Counted from the stretch's first letter, positions 10,983-22,461 are shown. The stretch is 64,000 nucleotides of DNA from Manihot esculenta (GCF_001659605.2 NC_035169.2:19468263-19532262), one strand, 5' to 3'. The notes: generated by a model from the sequence alone, not told the origin. Numbers and translations are program-made.

Positions 10983-11545
10983 ATGTGCAGAATCGCTCAA
11001 CAACCCACGGTTACTCGCGGGCCACCCACGGCCATCACCTGGTCATCTTGTGGCAAGCGCACAACCGGTCTCTCGACCGACGCGTGCTTGTCAGGCGATG
11101 GATGGCTGGCGGGGCGGCTGTTGCATGGTGTCGCCGGGAGAAGGGACTGGCAGAGTGATCCGGTGAGAACGATGGATCCTGATTTCCATTACGAATTCTG
11201 TCAGCGATCGAGTTGCCGACTGTCACGTTCCTCTCATCGGCAACGCGCTGTCGCCATGCAATGGTCGGTGGCGTCGCCTTCTCGGGAGTCGGCCTGATGG
11301 TCATCGCCGGCTGTTTTGCGTGTGATGGACAGGGGCTTCAAGGCGAAGATAGATCTCGGCTCCTCGCGATTTGCAGAAATTGCAAGCTCGCTGGTGCTGT
11401 TTGATCGCCCGGCAAACGCGCAATGGTTGCGCCATCTTCTGGGCGACGGGATGACGGCGGAGCGGGATGACCGACGGACTGCTGGTTTCTTGGTGGCGGC
11501 TAGGGTTCATCCGAGGAAGAAGATGAATTTGCAAGACAAATTATG
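10983..11545. other. GC-rich island of unknown origin
   Basis: About 560 bp of sharply GC- and CpG-rich sequence within AT-rich flanks. Short frames exist on both strands, but none has recognisable motifs or consistent length, so I do not call a gene. It could be the 5' end of a LINE or part of a DNA transposon, but I see no terminal repeats that prove this. Confidence 0.4.
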
Positions 11546-12043
11546 ATTTGGTCCCCGTAAATTTTGAATATTTTCAAAGTGATCCTTTTAGTCAGAAAAT
11601 AAATTTTAAAAATTATTTTCAGTCTTTAAATTAAATGGCTATTTAATTTAAAATATGTTTTATTAGTTTGGATCATTTAAATATTTTGACAATAATTAAA
11701 ATTAATTTTAGTGTATTTTTTTAATTTGATTAGAAACATAAATAAAATTATTTTATTTATAAATTAATTTTTAAAATTAGTGAAATTAAATTTAATTTTA
11801 TAATTTCTTGTTAAAATTAATTTTCTAATATGATTAGAGGTCTGAATAAAATTATTTCATTTATGAATTATTTTTTATTGATATCAAAATTAAAATATTA
11901 AAATATTTAATTTTAATTTAAAATATAAAATTAATAATAAATTAATAATTAATTTATATGCATCTAATTGATGGTTATGGACAAATTTTAAAAAGTTGAA
12001 TGTGTTTGGATGAATAATTGATATATTTTTTATGGTGTAGTGC
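11546..12043. other. AT-rich flank, nothing recognised
   Basis: Very AT-rich sequence dominated by AAATTA-type words. I see no open frame longer than chance and no defined repeat unit. Confidence 0.5.
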
Positions 12044-12459
12044 GATGTGGAGCTTTTAGGTGGTGCGAGTCATTCTATGGTGTCCATCAACACTAAAAAT
12101 CATTATATCCTAGAGTTTATAGTTCATGAACCCATGGTCGCGGTTGAAACAAGATTGAAATTGGTTTTTATAATTTTAAAATTTAATCAAATTTTATTTA
12201 ATTTTGATCAATTATATTTCATTTATTTTTATTCTAAAAACCATTATATTTGATATGAAGTTTTTAGGTGGTGCCAGTATTCTACGGTGTCCATCAACGC
12301 CAAAAGCCATTATATTCTAGAGTTTAGAGTTCACGAACCCATTGCCGCAGTTGGAACAAGATTGAAATTGGTCTTTATAATTTTAGAATTTAATCAAATT
12401 TTATCTAATTTTGATCAATCATATCTCATTTATCTTTGTTCTAAAAATTATGTATTATA
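12044..12459. repeat. 208-bp tandem duplication, two units
   Basis: Two head-to-tail copies begin with GATGTGGAGCTTTTAGG at 12044 and GATATGAAGTTTTTAGG at 12252. They share words such as GGTGTCCATCAACRCC, TTCAYGAACCCAT and CAAGATTGAAATTGG through their length. They have diverged by several percent. Short open frames in both units are a consequence of the shared sequence and are not convincing as proteins. Confidence 0.75.
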
Positions 12460-13205
12460 TATCATTGAAAAGATCGTTTCATTACTTTCTAATAGTACTA
12501 ATTTCACGTACTCTAAAAAAAATTAGATTTTAAAATATAATTATTGAAAGATACCTCCTAAACATATTTGAAAAACTAACACAAATTTAATTTTAATCAA
12601 TTAAGTGCTCATATAACATGTGAATTACATTTATAGATTACAAATTACAAGCACAACCTTTGATACCAATGTTGAAAAAACAGTTTTCAGGATTCAAATA
12701 CAAATAAATTTCACCTTTTTATCATATAGTATATATATAATTACATATTTTAAATGAACTATACATATATTTTCACATTCTAATAGTTACTCTAAAGTGT
12801 AATGTTTCTCAACAAATTTTGAGTTTAAAGTCTAAGCTATTATTTCACCAAGTAACCCATTACATCGTATTGACGTTTCTTTGTTCACTATTTTAACACC
12901 AAATGAAGTGATTTTTGAAAAAAGAAAAGATTTTTTCTTTTGTTAAATTCATTATGAACGTTAAAAGTATTTTAAGTATGTATATTGGAAATAGCCTATT
13001 CAAAATTCAAATAGATTCACAAATTATCACAATATCACAAGATCATGAGTTTATGATTGATTGAAATTCATTCTAACACTCGTTTTGAAAATTAAAAAGA
13101 ATATATTTATATTTAGTTGGTGGGTAGTTTTCGCAAGGAGCTACAGTTGCATTCATTATTTTTAAATCATAAAATAATCTTTTTGGGCTTTTTTAATAAG
13201 GTACG
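12460..13205. other. AT-rich flank with a possible LTR/primer-site remnant
   Basis: Mostly featureless AT-rich DNA. Near 12658-12675 the minus strand reads ...TTTTTTCAACATTGGTATCAAAG, which resembles an LTR end (CA) followed by an initiator-Met primer site. This may be a truncated minus-strand element whose LTR lies to the right, but no partner LTR is visible. The last bases (gtacg, 13201-13205) form the left target site of the Tat-like element, one mismatch from gtact at 35995-35999. Confidence 0.35.
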
Positions 13206-13726
13206 TGATGACCGCTGGATTTCTCCACCCCGGTCAGGGGCCAAGCCCTCGATCACGGCCATCACTTGGAGGCCCACACGACCCCAGTACAAACAGGTCC
13301 CGCCCGTTCGAACCTTGATACAGGGTCCATATGGCTTTCTCAACCAGGCCGACCCAGCCCTCACTGTCTCTCAGGCCGGCCCAGCCCTCACGGCTTCTCA
13401 GGATGATCCTCCTTGGGCTCAGTCTTATTCCTATCTCCTGGCCCAACCCGGAATCGGGAAGAAGGCCCCACCTTCAGCCTTGTAGATCCATCCACACATG
13501 CACGGAGGGAATCAGGGGCCGTTACGCATGAGACAGGTACCGGATATCCTCGTGCGATCGTATCAATATGGCAGAGACAGGTGGTCTAATGATAACCAGG
13601 CCGTTGCACGTCACTGGCAGACGAGGAAAAGAGATAAAAGGAGAATGATCCTCTCATAAGCTCTAAGTTTTTCAATATTCCAAAAACCTCTGTAAAACTC
13701 TATTATTTCTGGATCTCAGATCATCA
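13206..13726 (+). repeat. 5' LTR of the Tat-like element
   Basis: A 521-bp LTR starting TGATGACCGCTGG and ending CAGATCATCA. It matches 35473-35994 almost base for base (for example CCTCGATC against CTTCGATC and GTCTCTC against GCCTCTC). A GAGATAAAAGGAG stretch near 13630-13642 may be a TATA-type promoter. Inside are two short direct repeats built on AGGCCGRCCCAG. Confidence 0.92.
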
Positions 13727-13727
13727 A

Positions 13728-13743
13728 TTGGCGCCGTCTGTGG
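13728..13743 (+). other. Primer binding site of the Tat-like element
   Basis: TTGGCGCCGTCTGTGG begins one base after the LTR. This primer-site type is common in Tat-lineage plant gypsy elements and fixes the orientation as plus. I did not assign the exact tRNA. Confidence 0.75.
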
Positions 13744-13806
13744 AAAACGAAGGAGATCTTTTCATCACCGGAGTTCCACTCTTAACAAAACCCAGTGAGA
13801 TCCACG

Positions 13807-14879
13807 ATGGCTAATCACAATGAAAGCAACCTTAACATCCCAAATGACCTGAGCTCCGCCCAAGAGGGGCAGCAGTTCTCCTTTTCTAGTCCTACAACAC
13901 TAAATAACCAAACACCTATTCCTCTCAATCCCTCACCAAGCTTGGCAAGGAATGCTCCCACCGCTACCTTATCTAACCAGGACCTTCAAACCATGGCCCT
14001 CCAACTACAGAACACCGCCCACTGGTTGGGGCAGATAATGCAACAAAGGGGCCTCAGCACCCCGATGAATACACTCCCAGTGGTAGAAGAACCCCAAACC
14101 AATGAGCCCCAACCTATCCTTGACCGCCTTCAAACCAGCAGCCGCAGTACCGGGGAAAGGGGGAGAAAAGCCGGGGAAGAGGAAGAACCGGAGGCTCGAG
14201 TCCACGGAAGGAGGGTGAGGGAGATGATAGAGAATGATGAGGCTGACAACTATTCCGCCGGGACAACCAGGTGGACGAGAAGTGAAGCAGAGGAGGAGGA
14301 ATACCGCCTGGAGAAGAAACCCAGGCTGGAAGATGAGAATGTGGACCAAAAGCTGCAGAAGTTGAGAGAGCAGCTCTTGGTCGAGCTGGGAAAGAAGGAT
14401 CAGAGCCAAACCTTCCTGCCCACTTCTTCACCTTTCTCGAAGTGGGTGCAGCAGGAGATTGTTCCTAAGAAGTTTATGATGCCATCGATGGTGGCTTATG
14501 ACGGAGCTGGAAACCCCCGAGAGCATGTCCTCAACTACAAGACTTTCATGGAGCTGCAAACTCTGTCAGATGCCTTGCTGTGCAAGGCATTCCCAATGAC
14601 GCTCTCGGGGCCAGCAAGGGCGTGGTTTAATAACCTTGAGGCCGGAAGTATCAGCAGTTTTGGAGATCTGGCCACTCGCTTCATCAGTCGGTTTATTGCC
14701 GAAGTGCCCGCAGATAGGAAGACGAGCTACCTGGAGACAATCAGGCAGAGAAGAGACGAATCACTCAGGGAGTATGTCGCTCATTTCAATACGGAGGCCC
14801 TGCAGATTCCCGAGCTCGATGAGGGAAGGGCGGTGGAGGCCATGCAAAAGGGGACGACCTCCGCCGAGTTCTTCGGCTC
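13807..14879 (+). pseudogene. gag, N-terminal part (Tat-like element)
   Basis: A structural protein that would form the element particle. I start at the ATG of MANHNESN, 63 bases after the primer site. The N-terminal 200 residues are low-complexity, with acidic and Arg/Glu-rich segments. The capsid domain begins around FMMPSMVAYDGAGNPREHV and includes KAFPMTLSGPARAWFNNL, FGDLATRFISRF and ESLREYVAHFNTEAL, the classic Retrotrans_gag pattern. The frame is open up to FFGS, where a copia element inserted (target ggctc). Coding sequence resumes at 28869 in the same frame. Confidence 0.87.
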
Positions 14880-15064
14880 TGTAGAATGATAATATTTGTT
14901 GTATTTCATAATAGAGATTACAATCTATTTATACATGAGAGAGGGTATCTAAATAGGAAGGAAAATCAAGTCTATGATTATACAATCCCTAGGATTAAGC
15001 AATTGACCCATCTATCAATATTTACTTCCTATCTTAACATATTTACTTTCTATAACTTATAACA
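14880..15064 (-). repeat. 3' LTR of the copia element
   Basis: A 185-bp LTR that reads TGTTATAAGTTATAG...CATTCTACA on the minus strand. It is identical to the right copy apart from CAATTG here against CAACTG there. It begins directly after the left ggctc target copy. Confidence 0.93.
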
Positions 15065-15073
15065 CTCCCCCTC
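15065..15073 (-). other. Left half of the copia polypurine tract
   Basis: The plus-strand bases ctccccctc are, on the minus strand, the GAGGGGGAG that precedes the copia 3' LTR. The upstream half of the tract (CAACTTGAGGG) lies at 24998-25009, on the other side of the T1 insertion. The last five bases, ccctc, are the T1 target duplication. Confidence 0.8.
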
Positions 15074-15708
15074 TGTAACGCCCCGGAAATCCGGACCGCT
15101 ACCGGCGCTAGGATTCAGGTCGGCTTAAGGCCGCCGGAACCCGTAGCAAGCCTACATACATCCTGTTTACCTGTTTAATCCCATACATGATCAACAAACA
15201 TACATAAGAATTAAAAACTTTTCTTTTTCTTTATTCACCAAACTCAACCTGTGCATGCACTGTATTCATCATATACATAAACATTAATCCCTCTGTGGGA
15301 TTTCATCAAAGCCTCTATGGCAAAATACATTCAGTGTTGAGTTGGTTCACATATTCATCATAAAATAAGATCATGTACATACCAAGGGATTAACAAATAC
15401 TATGGTCAAGCACAACTCTATCCTCAATGAGCTTAGTTACATAAACATAACTGTTTCAAACTTTACATTACATTCTTATCATTTGTCATGTCCACATACT
15501 CTAGCTATTACATACATATGACTTTTCTCTTCTTTTCTTCTCTATCACTCCCGTACCTGCAAACCTGGGGTTAGGGGAGAGGGGTGAGCTAAAAGCCCAG
15601 TGAGCAGAAACTAAAAACATTATATTAAAATTCATGCTTTCATGAAATGCATCATATCACAGACAATTCACATCAAGGGTGAACCTGTCACCAATTAGTC
15701 CCAACATA

Positions 15709-15931
15709 GTCTCGTGCCAGGCCGTAGCATGGGGTCCTGGTCTTCCTGTCATAACATACATAAAGTCTCGTGCCAGGCCGTAGCATGGGGTCCTGGTCTT
15801 CCTGTCATAACATATATAAAGCCTCGTGCCAGGCCGTAGCATGGGGTCCTGGTCTTCCTGTCATACATACATAAAGTCTCGTGCCAGGCCGTAGCATGGG
15901 GTCCTGGTCTTCCTGTTATATCATATATTAA
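15709..15931 (-). repeat. 56-bp minisatellite in the T1 3' LTR, four units
   Basis: Four head-to-tail units, each built on GTCTCGTGCCAGGCCGTAGC, start at 15709, 15765, 15821 and 15876 and are followed by a truncated GTCTCGTGG at 15932. Units are nearly identical to each other. The equivalent arrays in other Tekay LTRs here occupy the same place but have a different unit. Confidence 0.92.
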
Positions 15932-16307
15932 GTCTCGTGGACTAATTGGATCATACAGCATTCACCCACAACCACAAAATAAAATGCAATGCGACATATT
16001 CGTGAACTAATGCAATCAGCCTATTACATGTCATCATGATGCATGAAACATGCTCAAAACATTTAATTGCTTGATTTAAAACATTAAGCTTGTTTCCACT
16101 CACCTCTGGCTAGCTCCGACCAGACACTGAAGCAGCTCACTCACTGCTGGGGTCCTCGGTTCCTCGGGTCCGAACCTACACAGGTGGACTCCAATGAGGG
16201 ACCAAACATATATAAACACAACTCTAATATATCCCCCAAAAACCCCCTAAAACATCATGAAAACATCACAGAAAATATGCATGAAATGGCTGAACAGGGC
16301 ACCTTCG

Positions 16308-16490
16308 GCGGCACCTTCGGCGGCCGAAAGTCCTGGACAGAGACGAAACTCAGCTAGGTTCGGCGGCACCTTCGGCGGCCGAAAGTGTCAGACAGAGACG
16401 AAAGTCTCTTTTCGGGGGCACCTTCGGCAGCCGAAAGCTGCCTCCACAAGAGGGGTTCGGCGGCCGAAACTCCCTTCGGCTGCCGAACCT
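16308..16490. repeat. GC-rich palindrome cluster II (T1 3' LTR)
   Basis: Repeated TTCGGCGGCCGAA-type palindromes separated by CAGAGACGAAA-type spacers, with a 12-bp unit GGCACCTTCGGC present in two copies here and three in the partner LTR. The cluster lies downstream of the TATA box, so it is probably transcribed as part of the leader. Short frames across it are fragmentary and I do not call them. Confidence 0.8.
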
Positions 16491-17006
16491 GGTTTCTGCC
16501 AAACGGCAGAAACTTGGTTCAAATGAACCTCCTGCCTCCCAAAACCATAGATCATGCATATTTCTCAACCAAAACACACATACAAGTTCCTAGGGGTCTC
16601 AAACATGCATATACCCCATCTACAACACTTCATACACACACAATCAAGCTACATTGCTCAAACATCATCAAAACCCATAAACTCAACATATGTCCTAACA
16701 TGCATTTCTACCCATAGATCTTACTTAAAACTTGTTTAAAACATAAAAAGGGTTCAAGATCGACCCTTACCTCTTGAAGAAACGAGAGGAAAGCGATCCT
16801 AGCTTGGAGATGGAGAGATTAAGCTCTTTGAACCTCCAAGCACTCAAAACTTGCTCAAAGCTCACAAATCTTCAAAACAAAGTTATAAACTTGTTAAAAC
16901 CATGAAAGATCTAGAGGAAACACTCAAGATCGAGGGAGGAACGGTGGAGACTCACCTTGGCCGACAATGGGAGAGAAAAAGCTCGCCCGTGTGGACCAAG
17001 GGGACC

Positions 17007-17014
17007 CTTTTATA
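17007..17014 (-). promoter_or_regulatory. TATA box of the T1 3' LTR
   Basis: The minus strand reads TATAAAAG followed by GGTCCCC, in a spot conserved as TATAAAAGG in most Tekay LTRs of this window (24634-24641, 39303-39310, 46778-46785, 61443-61450, 55606-55613). The palindrome cluster lies just upstream, which supports a real RNA polymerase II promoter. Confidence 0.75.
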
Positions 17015-17032
17015 GTGGCTGGCCAGGCCACG

Positions 17033-17200
17033 TTCGGGGGCCGAATGTGCCTCCGCATCCATGCAATGTTCGGCGGCCGAACATAAGGTTCGGCGGCCGA
17101 ACCTGCACTTCCCTCACTTAGACTTTCGGGGGCCTAACGTGCCTCCCAAAGTCCATGCATGTTCGGCGGCCGAAAGTGAGTTTCGGCGGCCGAACCTGGG
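17033..17200. promoter_or_regulatory. Palindrome cluster I with GCC-box cores (T1 3' LTR U3)
   Basis: At least five TTCGG(C/G)GGCCGAA-like imperfect palindromes lie between about 20 and 190 bases upstream of the TATA box. Each GGCGGCC/GGCCGCC contains GCCGCC, the core of the GCC-box bound by plant AP2/ERF factors. The link to ERF binding is an inference from motif identity. The cluster is kept, with base changes, in all near-complete LTR copies of the family here. Confidence 0.6.
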
Positions 17201-17370
17201 TTTTTCCTTAAAGAATTTTCATGCAACAACTTATTTAAAATCATACTTAAAACATTAAAATACATGAAAACATTTTATAAAAACATGCTTTTACCCTTCT
17301 AGAGGTTTCCGACACCCAAATTCCACCGGACGGTAGGAATTCCGATACCGGAGTCTAGCCGGGTATTACA

Positions 17371-17481
17371 TTCTCCCCCCCTTAAGAACATTCGTCCCCG
17401 AATGTTCCTCAACTAGTACATGCATAGCGAAACAAACATAACATACACACATATAGCACATGGAACACATCTCAACTAACC
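17371..17481 (-). other. T1 polypurine tract and 3' untranslated region
   Basis: On the minus strand the sequence runs from the integrase stop to TTCTTAAGGGGGGGAGAA and the LTR. The purine tract is the primer for plus-strand DNA synthesis. The same tract and neighbouring CATTCGGGGACGAATG-like hairpin (17387-17404) recur in T2, T3 and T5. Confidence 0.85.
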
Positions 17482-18894
17482 TTAGAAGAGGTGGGGGTAC
17501 TGCTGGAGCATGGACTCCCGGGTCTCCCAAGTGCATTCTTCTAAATTGTGGTGGTTCCAAAGGACTTTCACCATCGGGATTTCCTTGTTCCTCAACTTTC
17601 TGATCTGAGTGTCAAGAATCCGCACTGGCTGTTCAACATAAGTGAGATCCTCTTGGATCTCCACATCAGGCTCGCTAAGAACCTTGCCCGGATCTGACAC
17701 GAACTTCCTCAACATGGAAACATGGAAAACCGGATGGATTCTCTCCATAGAAGCAGGCAAGTCCAGCTTGTACGATACATTCCCAATCCTTTGCAGGACT
17801 TCAAAGGGTCCAATGTACCGCGGAGCTAGCTTACCCTTCTTACCAAATCGAACCACCCCTTTCATCGGAGACACCTTGAGCAATACTAGATCCCCCTCCT
17901 GAAACTCTACCTGTTTCCTGCGGATGTCTGCATAGCTTTTCTGCCTACTGGTGGCAGTCTTTATTCTCTCTCGGATAATGGGCACCACCCTGCTGGTGAT
18001 CTCTACAAGTTCAGGCCCTGCTAAGGACCTCTCTCCAACCTCTTCCCAGCAAACAGGTGATCTGCACTTCCTCCCATACAAAGCTTCATATGGAGCCATC
18101 CCTATGCTAGCATGATAGCTGTTATTGTAGGCAAACTCCACCAAAGGTAGATGTTGCTTCCAAGAACCGCCAAAATCTAGCACACACATTCTGAGCATAT
18201 CTTCTATGGTCTGGATGGTCCTCTCTGACTGTCCGTCTGTCTGTGGATGGAAGGCAGTGCTAAAATCCAACCTAGTACCCATAGCACTCTGCAGACTCCG
18301 CCAAAACCTGGAGGTGAACTGGGGCCCTCTATCTGACACTATAGATACTGGGACCCCATGTAGTCTGACGACTTCATCCACATAAACCTGCGCTAACTTA
18401 TCCACAGAGTAGTTGCTCCTAACTGGAATGAAGTGAGCAGATTTGGTGAGTCTGTCCACAATCACCCATATGGAGTCTAGTCTGTTGGATGTTGCCGGTA
18501 ACCCCACTACAAAGTCCATAGCTATGTTCTCCCATTTCCATTCTGGAATAGGTAGCGGGTTAAGCATTCCAGCCGGCTTCTGATGTTCCAGCTTCACCCT
18601 CTGACATATTTCGCAGGCTGACACGAATTGTGCCACTTCCCTCTTCATAGCTGGCCACCAATACACCCTCTTCAGATCTTGATACATCTTGGTGGCTCCA
18701 GGGTGAATGCTGTATCTTGCATTATGAGCCTCTCTCATAATGTCTCCTTTAAGCCCGATGTCATCTGGTACACATAGTCTATTCCCATAGCGGAGGATCC
18801 CCTTACTGTCGAATCTGAACTCACTATCTTTGCCTGACTGAACAGTCCTGGCAATCTTCACTAACTCTGGGTCCTCGTGCTGTTTCTGAGCCAC
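17482..18894 (-). CDS. Integrase with chromodomain (T1 pol, after the TAG)
   Basis: This is the C-terminal 470 codons of the T1 polyprotein. Counting from the codon after the TAG, the zinc-binding HHCC is H57, H64, C94 and C97. The catalytic D,D-35-E triad is D127 (MDFVVGL), D188 (VSDRG) and E224 (SERTIQ). The last 60 residues (PVRILDTQIRKLRNKEIPMVKVLWNHH and CTWETRESM) form a chromodomain of the type that reads histone methylation and steers integration into heterochromatin. All key residues are intact. It is in frame with the upstream ORF and separated only by one stop, so it would not be made without readthrough. Confidence 0.92.
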   Translation of the reverse strand: MAQKQHEDPELVKIARTVQSGKDSEFRFDSKGILRYGNRLCVPDDIGLKGDIMREAHNARYSIHPGATKMYQDLKRVYWWPAMKREVAQFVSACEICQRVKLEHQKPAGMLNPLPIPEWKWENIAMDFVVGLPATSNRLDSIWVIVDRLTKSAHFIPVRSNYSVDKLAQVYVDEVVRLHGVPVSIVSDRGPQFTSRFWRSLQSAMGTRLDFSTAFHPQTDGQSERTIQTIEDMLRMCVLDFGGSWKQHLPLVEFAYNNSYHASIGMAPYEALYGRKCRSPVCWEEVGERSLAGPELVEITSRVVPIIRERIKTATSRQKSYADIRRKQVEFQEGDLVLLKVSPMKGVVRFGKKGKLAPRYIGPFEVLQRIGNVSYKLDLPASMERIHPVFHVSMLRKFVSDPGKVLSEPDVEIQEDLTYVEQPVRILDTQIRKLRNKEIPMVKVLWNHHNLEECTWETRESMLQQYPHLF

Positions 18895-21800
18895 CTACTC
18901 CAGAAACACGGGGGTTACTTTCATCTGTGCAATCAAAGCACCTGTACCAGACAACTCCATCTGTAGACCCTCCTCAATGAGCTTATAAAATTCCTTCACC
19001 ACCGGTCTCCTCTCTGCCGTGATGTGGGATAGACTGCCAAGTGATTTCCGGCTTAAGGCATCAGCTACTACATTAGCCTTACCCGGATGGTACTGTATCT
19101 TACAATCATAGTCACTGAGCAGTTCTACCCATCTCCTCTGCCTCAAGTTCAAATCTCTCTGACTCAAGATGTGCTGCAGGCTCTTATGATCTGTGAAGAT
19201 CTCACATTTTACCCCATAGAGGTAATGCCTCCACATCTTGAGGGCAAAGATAACCGCTGCCATCTCCAGATCGTGTGTGGGGTAATTCACCTCATGCCTC
19301 TTTAGCTGTCTAGAAGCATAAGCGATCACCCTACCATTCTGCATCAACACACAACCCAAGCCTACTCTGGATGCATCACAGAATACTGTGAAGTCCTCAT
19401 TGCTGGTTGGCAGAGCTAACACTGGTGCTGAAGTCAACCTCTTCTTGAGCTCCTCAAAGCTTTCTTCACATCGATCGGTCCACTCGAACCTCTGATTCTT
19501 TCTGGTCAATCTGGTTAAAGGAGCTGCAATTTTGGAGAAGTCCTGTACGAACCTCCTGTAATAACCAGCCAAACCCAAGAAACTTCTGATCTCCGTCACT
19601 GAGGTGGGTCTGGGCCAGTTAGTCACAGCCTCTACTTTCTTGGGGTCTACCTCTATTCCATTTTCCGACACAATGTGCCCCAAGAACGAGATGCTCCTCA
19701 ACCAGAACTCACACTTGGAGAACTTGGCATACAAGCCATGTTCCCTCAAGGTCTGCAAAACTATCCTCAGATGATGGGCATGCTCCTCTGCATTCCTGGA
19801 ATACACTAGGATATCATCTATGAAGACAATAACGAAGTGATCCAGGTATGGTCTGAATATTCTGTTCATGAGGTCCATGAATGCTGCAGGGGCGTTAGTT
19901 AACCCGAACGGCATCACAAGGAACTCAAAATGCCCATATCTGGTCCTGAAAGCTGTCTTTGGTACATCCTCTTCCCTGATCCGCAACTGATGGTACCCCG
20001 ATCTCAGATCTATTTTGGAGAAACAACCCGCTCCTGCTAGCTGGTCGAATAGATCGTCGATCCTTGGCAATGGGTACTTATTTTTGATGGTGACTTTGTT
20101 CAACTGCCTGTAGTCGATACAAAGCCTGAGGGATCCATCCTTTTTCTTCACAAAGAGTACTGGAGCACCCCAAGGTGAGGTACTCGGTCGGATGAAACCC
20201 TTGTCTACCAGTTCCTGCAACTGTTCTTTTAACTCTTTCATCTCGGCTGGTGCCATCCTGTAGGGAGGGATAGAGATCGGTCTGGTACCAGGCATTAACT
20301 CAATTTCGAACTCTATCTCCCTAGCAGGTGGTAACCCTGGCAGCTCGTCTGGGAAAACATCTAAGAACTCACTCACCACAGGCACTGAGGCGGGCTCTCT
20401 AACATGACTATCCAACTCCCTCACATGAGCTAGAAACCCCTGACATCCCCTCCTAAGCAACTTACGAGCCTGAAGAGCTGAAATTAGACCTCTAGGTGTA
20501 CCCCTCTTGTCTCCTCTGAAGACGACCTCTGACCCATCCTGACATCTGAACTCAACTACTTTGTCCCTGCAGTCCAAGGTAGCACCATGGGTAGATAGCC
20601 AATCCATCCCTAGAATGACATCAAAGTCTGTCAAATCTAGAACCACAAGGTCGGCGGACAAGCATCTTCCCTCTATAAAAACTGGACTACACTGGCAGAC
20701 TGACTCTGCAACTGACGGGTCACACTTGGGTCCACTGACCCATAGGGGACACTCTAACTCAGAGACCATCAATCCTAACCTCTGAACGGCTCTCGGTGCA
20801 ATAAAAGAGTGAGATGCACCCGGGTCCATTAATGCATACACATCAGAACACCCAATGATGAGATTACCTGACACCACGGTGTTGGATGTGTTAGCCTCCT
20901 GCTGCGTCATGGTGAAGATCCTGGCTGGAGCTGACGGACCCTCACCTCTGAACCCTGCTGAAGAAGAGGCTGACCCTCTCCCTCTGCCTCTGCCACTGGC
21001 CTGTGTAGTAGCTGGAGCTACTGGCTGTGCCACACTTCCTGAAGCTGTCTGCTGTGTCTGTGCCGTAGGAACTGCTTTAGGACATTGCCATGACATATGC
21101 CCCTCTTGCCCACATCTGTAGCAGGTCGTTGTCCCAAACCGGCATAAACCCCTGTGTGGCCTACCACACTTCGCACAAGCTGCATTATCTGCCCCAGAAC
21201 TAGAACCACTGCCAAATCCCAGACTAGACTTGACCTTGTTCCAGAACTTATTCTTCTTACCCTTGGGCTTACCCCATCTCTTACTGCCTGAAGCTGCTGC
21301 ACTCAAGGTAGAGGGATCTAACCTTCCCCCACCCGGAGTTTTAGAACCAGAAGCTTGTGCCACTGTCTGTTTGACTGTCCCCTGAACGATGGCACTAGCC
21401 TCCATTCTCCTAGCCATATCTACTATGGCGTGAAAACTCTCTCTATCTGCTGACTGTACCAAGGAGGAATACCTGGGATGGAGCTTCATGATATACCTCC
21501 TCGACTTCTTCTGGTCTGTGCTAAGGTCTTGCCCAGCAAAAGGCAGCAACTCCATAAACCTGTCAGTATATTCGTCTACACTCATGTCATCGGTTTGCCT
21601 CAACTGCTCGAATTCTATCATCTTTAATTCCCTTGAACTATCAGGGAAAGCCCATCCTGCAAATTCATTAGCGAACTCCTCCCACGATAGGCTATCCACC
21701 CTCGGCTTCACATAGTTTTTGAACCACTCACGGGCCTTTTTGCATTTCAAGGTGAAACCAGCCATCTGAATGGCTCTACTATCATCAGCTCCGATCTCCT

Positions 21801-22461
21801 CTGTAATCATCTTGACCTTCTCCAAATACACAAACGGGTCATCACCTGACTCAAACTGGGGAGCACCCAACTTCATGTAATCTGTCATTTTAGCCTTGCT
21901 TCCCCCAGATGAGCTAGGCTGAGGTATCTGGGTATCTGGGCATGTAGGTGCTGGTGGTGGTGGAGGTACAGCATCCCCTGGGGTAGGGTTTGCTGTACTG
22001 GTAAAGGGAGGTGGAGGTGGGTACATGGGGTACTGAGAGTATGGTGGGTAGTAAGGTGGGTATGGCATATGTGGAGGATAAGGGCTAAAACTGGGGTAAT
22101 CCGATGTACCTCCCATCGAATACCCTGGATGGTGTGAATAGGGTGGGTAGTGATGTGGCTGGACATAACTCGAGGCCTGAGTGCCTCCTTCTGATTCTCC
22201 CATGCCCTCTTCCGGCATGCTCACACCGAGACTGCCATCCCTCCTCTGGTCTACTTCCATATCCTCAGACATTCCTCCCTGCACTGTTCCCCTTACTGAT
22301 CTGTTTCTTCCCAGATCTAAAGACCTTCTAGGGTCTCTAGCTACTCTGTCTCTGTTGGACCTACTTGACATCGCCCTAGGCAATGTTGAAGGACGGGCAT
22401 CAGTGCCCTCGTCCTGAGGTGGTATTCCAGTCAATCGCGCAGATCGACGGGTTCCTCTCAT
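18895..22461 (-). CDS. gag-protease-RT-RNase H polyprotein (T1)
   Basis: I start at the ATG of [10 protein letters not shown], because T2 keeps this context and eleven extra upstream codons are not conserved. Numbering from the upstream methionine at 22494, the capsid domain covers residues 205-370. A first zinc-like motif is C440/C443/H447/C451 and the CCHC knuckle is C458/C461/H466/C471. The protease has D557 in MDPGASHS. Reverse transcriptase has D829 ([10 protein letters not shown]) and FIDD at 891-894. RNase H has D1040, E1077, D1102 and D1145. Everything looks functional up to the TAG at 18895-18897, where T5 reads CAG (Gln). Confidence 0.93.
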   Translation of the reverse strand: MRGTRRSARLTGIPPQDEGTDARPSTLPRAMSSRSNRDRVARDPRRSLDLGRNRSVRGTVQGGMSEDMEVDQRRDGSLGVSMPEEGMGESEGGTQASSYVQPHHYPPYSHHPGYSMGGTSDYPSFSPYPPHMPYPPYYPPYSQYPMYPPPPPFTSTANPTPGDAVPPPPPAPTCPDTQIPQPSSSGGSKAKMTDYMKLGAPQFESGDDPFVYLEKVKMITEEIGADDSRAIQMAGFTLKCKKAREWFKNYVKPRVDSLSWEEFANEFAGWAFPDSSRELKMIEFEQLRQTDDMSVDEYTDRFMELLPFAGQDLSTDQKKSRRYIMKLHPRYSSLVQSADRESFHAIVDMARRMEASAIVQGTVKQTVAQASGSKTPGGGRLDPSTLSAAASGSKRWGKPKGKKNKFWNKVKSSLGFGSGSSSGADNAACAKCGRPHRGLCRFGTTTCYRCGQEGHMSWQCPKAVPTAQTQQTASGSVAQPVAPATTQASGRGRGRGSASSSAGFRGEGPSAPARIFTMTQQEANTSNTVVSGNLIIGCSDVYALMDPGASHSFIAPRAVQRLGLMVSELECPLWVSGPKCDPSVAESVCQCSPVFIEGRCLSADLVVLDLTDFDVILGMDWLSTHGATLDCRDKVVEFRCQDGSEVVFRGDKRGTPRGLISALQARKLLRRGCQGFLAHVRELDSHVREPASVPVVSEFLDVFPDELPGLPPAREIEFEIELMPGTRPISIPPYRMAPAEMKELKEQLQELVDKGFIRPSTSPWGAPVLFVKKKDGSLRLCIDYRQLNKVTIKNKYPLPRIDDLFDQLAGAGCFSKIDLRSGYHQLRIREEDVPKTAFRTRYGHFEFLVMPFGLTNAPAAFMDLMNRIFRPYLDHFVIVFIDDILVYSRNAEEHAHHLRIVLQTLREHGLYAKFSKCEFWLRSISFLGHIVSENGIEVDPKKVEAVTNWPRPTSVTEIRSFLGLAGYYRRFVQDFSKIAAPLTRLTRKNQRFEWTDRCEESFEELKKRLTSAPVLALPTSNEDFTVFCDASRVGLGCVLMQNGRVIAYASRQLKRHEVNYPTHDLEMAAVIFALKMWRHYLYGVKCEIFTDHKSLQHILSQRDLNLRQRRWVELLSDYDCKIQYHPGKANVVADALSRKSLGSLSHITAERRPVVKEFYKLIEEGLQMELSGTGALIAQMKVTPVFLE

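Larger units (their letters stand above)
15074..17370 (-). repeat. 3' LTR of T1
   Basis: TGTAACGCCCCGG...TATTACA on the plus strand. In minus-strand order it contains a palindrome cluster in U3 (17033-17200), a TATA box, a leader with 3'-facing AG-rich sequence, a second palindrome cluster (16308-16490), a four-unit 56-bp minisatellite (15709-15931), and the U5 end. There is no protein-coding sequence; the short frames in it follow the minisatellite. Confidence 0.95.

Noticed and set aside
10948..11546. Short ORFs in the GC-rich island as a host gene exon
   Set aside because: Frames on both strands are of similar length, as expected in GC-rich DNA, and none shows known motifs or splice-consistent continuation.
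12047..12526. Two similar small ORFs (68 and 79 aa) as a duplicated gene
   Set aside because: Similarity follows from the 208-bp DNA duplication. The frames are short and the composition is that of AT-rich non-coding DNA.
15709..15931. Regularly spaced repeats that superficially resemble a CRISPR array
   Set aside because: The units are contiguous, without unique spacers, lie inside an LTR and are in plant DNA.
15657..15961. Overlapping minus-strand ORFs rich in CYGLARDFM/GPHATAWHET repeats (also at 23272-23576)
   Set aside because: They are translations of the four-unit LTR minisatellite and occur identically in both T1 LTRs. There is no start context or homology, so this is not a gene.
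18895..18897. Programmed stop-codon readthrough between RNase H and integrase in T1
   Set aside because: T5 has CAG and T2 has a sense codon at this position, so the TAG is a point mutation in T1, not a conserved recoding site.
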